From Actinomycetes bacterium (GTDB lineage: Bacteria; Actinomycetota; Actinomycetes; Actinomycetales; Cellulomonadaceae): a stretch of DNA of 6,311 nt. Positions within the stretch are counted from its first letter, which is position 1, and each line of letters starts with the position of its first letter. The DNA is taken from contig JAFAEH010000356.1 of the NCBI GenBank assembly GCA_023424135.1, positions 1-6,311 on the forward strand, in the 5' to 3' direction. The notes beneath the pieces are model-generated. The model had not been told where the DNA came from. It ran no database searches and saw only the letters and a list, made by a program, of their open reading frames with translations. Positions 5,149-6,311 of this stretch are shown piece after piece. A program made the position numbers and the translations under genes.

Positions 5149-6311
5149 CGCACCGGCTCCAGCACCTCGAGGCCACCCAGGTACGGCCGCAGCCCCTCGG
5201 GGACCCGCACCGAGCCGTCGGCCTGCTGGTGGTTCTCCAGCAGCGCGACGATCCAGCGCGTCGTGGCGAGCGTGCCGTTGAGCGTCGCGACCGTGCGCGT
5301 GCCGTCCTCGGTGCGCTCGCGCACCCCCAGCCGGCGGGCCTGGAACGTCGTGCAGTTCGACGTCGACGTCAGCTCGAGCCAGCGCTGCTGGCTCGGCAGC
5401 CACGCTTCGCAGTCGAACTTGCGCGCCGCGCTGCTGCCCAGGTCGCCCGCCGCGGTGTCGATCACGCGGTACGGGAGCTCGGCGAGCGCGAGCATCTCCT
5501 TCTCCCACGCGAGGATCCGCCGGTGCTCGTCCGCCGCGTCCTCCGGGCGCGCCCACACGAACGCCTCGACCTTGTGGAACTGGTGCACGCGGATGATGCC
5601 GCGCGTGTCCTTGCCGTACGACCCGGCCTCGCGGCGGTAGCACGCGCTCCACCCGGCGTACCGCAGCGGACCGTCCGACAGGTCGACGATCTCGCCCGCG
5701 TGGAAGCCCGCGAGCGCGACCTCGCTCGTGCCGACCAGGTACAGGTCGTCGGCCTCGAGCCGGTAGATCTCGTCGGCGTGCGCGCCCAGGAACCCGGTGC
5801 CCGCCATGATCTCCGGCTTCACGAGGGTCGGCGTGATCGTCAGCGTGAAGCCGTTGCGCGTCGCGAGGTCCACGGCCGCGTTGAGCAGCGCGAGCTCCAG
5901 GCGCGCGCCGATGCCGGTGAGGAAGTAGAACCGCGAGCCCGAGACCTTGGCGCCGCGCTCGGTGTCGATCGCGCGCAGCCCTTCCCCGAGGTCGAGGTGG
6001 TCCTTCACGACGAAGTCGGGCCCGTACTCGGCCGCGAGGTCGCGCGGCGTGCCGACCTGCTCGAGCACGACGTAGTCGTCCTCGCCGCCCGCGGGCACGC
6101 CCTCCTCGACGACGTTGCCGATGCGCCGCGCGAGCTCGGTCGCACGCTCCTCGGCCGCGGCCGCGTCGGCCTGCAGCGCCTTGACCCGCGCCGCGAGGTC
6201 CTTGGTGTGCGCGAGCAGCGCCTGCTTCTCGTCGCCGGACGCCTGCGCGACCCGCTTGCCGAGGGACTTCTGCTCGGCGCGCAGCGTCTCGAACTCGGTG
6301 AGCGCGGAGCG
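5145..6311 (-). CDS. serS: Seryl-tRNA synthetase (5' end cut off)
   Basis: Class II aminoacyl-tRNA synthetase that charges tRNA-Ser with serine (and tRNA-Sec where present) in the cytoplasm. 388 residues are visible; about 35-40 N-terminal residues lie beyond the window. Visible residues 1-70 are the charged, Ala/Glu-rich end of the coiled-coil arm that grips the long variable arm of tRNA-Ser. The catalytic domain follows: motif 1 near 135-161, the serine-sensing TSE at 195-197, motif 2 at about 225-251 (RREAGS, DTRG, HQFHKVE) and motif 3 at about 343-362 (TLNGT, ALLENHQ), ending in VPEGLRPYLGG, a standard SerRS C-terminus. A start codon at 6098 is only an internal GTG; the frame is open and family-like to the edge. 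The stop overlaps the phosphatase start by 4 nt. No defect is seen. Confidence 0.98.
   Translation of the reverse strand, partial: RSALTEFETLRAEQKSLGKRVAQASGDEKQALLAHTKDLAARVKALQADAAAAEERATELARRIGNVVEEGVPAGGEDDYVVLEQVGTPRDLAAEYGPDFVVKDHLDLGEGLRAIDTERGAKVSGSRFYFLTGIGARLELALLNAAVDLATRNGFTLTITPTLVKPEIMAGTGFLGAHADEIYRLEADDLYLVGTSEVALAGFHAGEIVDLSDGPLRYAGWSACYRREAGSYGKDTRGIIRVHQFHKVEAFVWARPEDAADEHRRILAWEKEMLALAELPYRVIDTAAGDLGSSAARKFDCEAWLPSQQRWLELTSTSNCTTFQARRLGVRERTEDGTRTVATLNGTLATTRWIVALLENHQQADGSVRVPEGLRPYLGGLEVLEPVR

Noticed and set aside
3016..5640. Plus-strand open frame of 874 codons opposite the binding protein, phosphatase and serS
   Set aside because: It runs antisense across three well-recognised genes and the promoter region. 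Its protein is Arg/Val/Asp-rich with no recognisable domain. Long antisense frames are expected at this GC content.
1..6311. tRNA, rRNA, riboswitch, CRISPR, insertion sequence or attachment site
   Set aside because: I looked for cloverleaf-like arms, regularly spaced repeats, terminal inverted repeats and transposase motifs and saw none. The short inverted repeats found are all single hairpins between genes.

Overview
The window is very GC-rich, coding-dense DNA with strong third-position G/C bias. It points to a high-GC actinomycete. The protein style would fit Cellulomonadaceae or a related Micrococcales family, but that is an inference from protein resemblance, not a search result. All five genes lie on the minus strand, so transcription runs from high to low coordinates. 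Both ends of the window cut through a gene.

Reading in the direction of transcription, 6311-4351 is a housekeeping pair. The first is most of seryl-tRNA synthetase (serS, 5' end missing). Its stop overlaps by 4 nt (GTGA) the start of a Cof-type HAD-IIB phosphatase. A perfect 10-bp hairpin follows the phosphatase stop. The stretch 4350-4102 is a 249-nt intergenic region with a second hairpin, a perfect 14-bp LacI-type palindrome (CGTTTGCGCAAACG) and a Shine-Dalgarno sequence leading into the next operon.

The stretch 4098-689 is a carbohydrate ABC importer with a lipoprotein binding protein and two membrane permeases. All three resemble the AglE/AglF/AglG alpha-glucoside family. A very stable hairpin sits between the binding-protein gene and the first permease gene. 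The two permease genes overlap by 4 nt (ATGA). No ATPase, glycosidase or regulator gene is present, so the importer probably borrows a shared MsiK-type ATPase and is controlled by a LacI-family regulator encoded elsewhere. After a 47-nt gap with another GC hairpin comes an EamA/DMT exporter of the RhtA type, cut off by the left edge of the window.

No RNA gene, mobile element, CRISPR array or broken gene was seen. I found no sign of a novel multi-gene system. The points of interest are regulatory: the operator, the intra-operon hairpin, the overlapping starts and two uncertain start codons.
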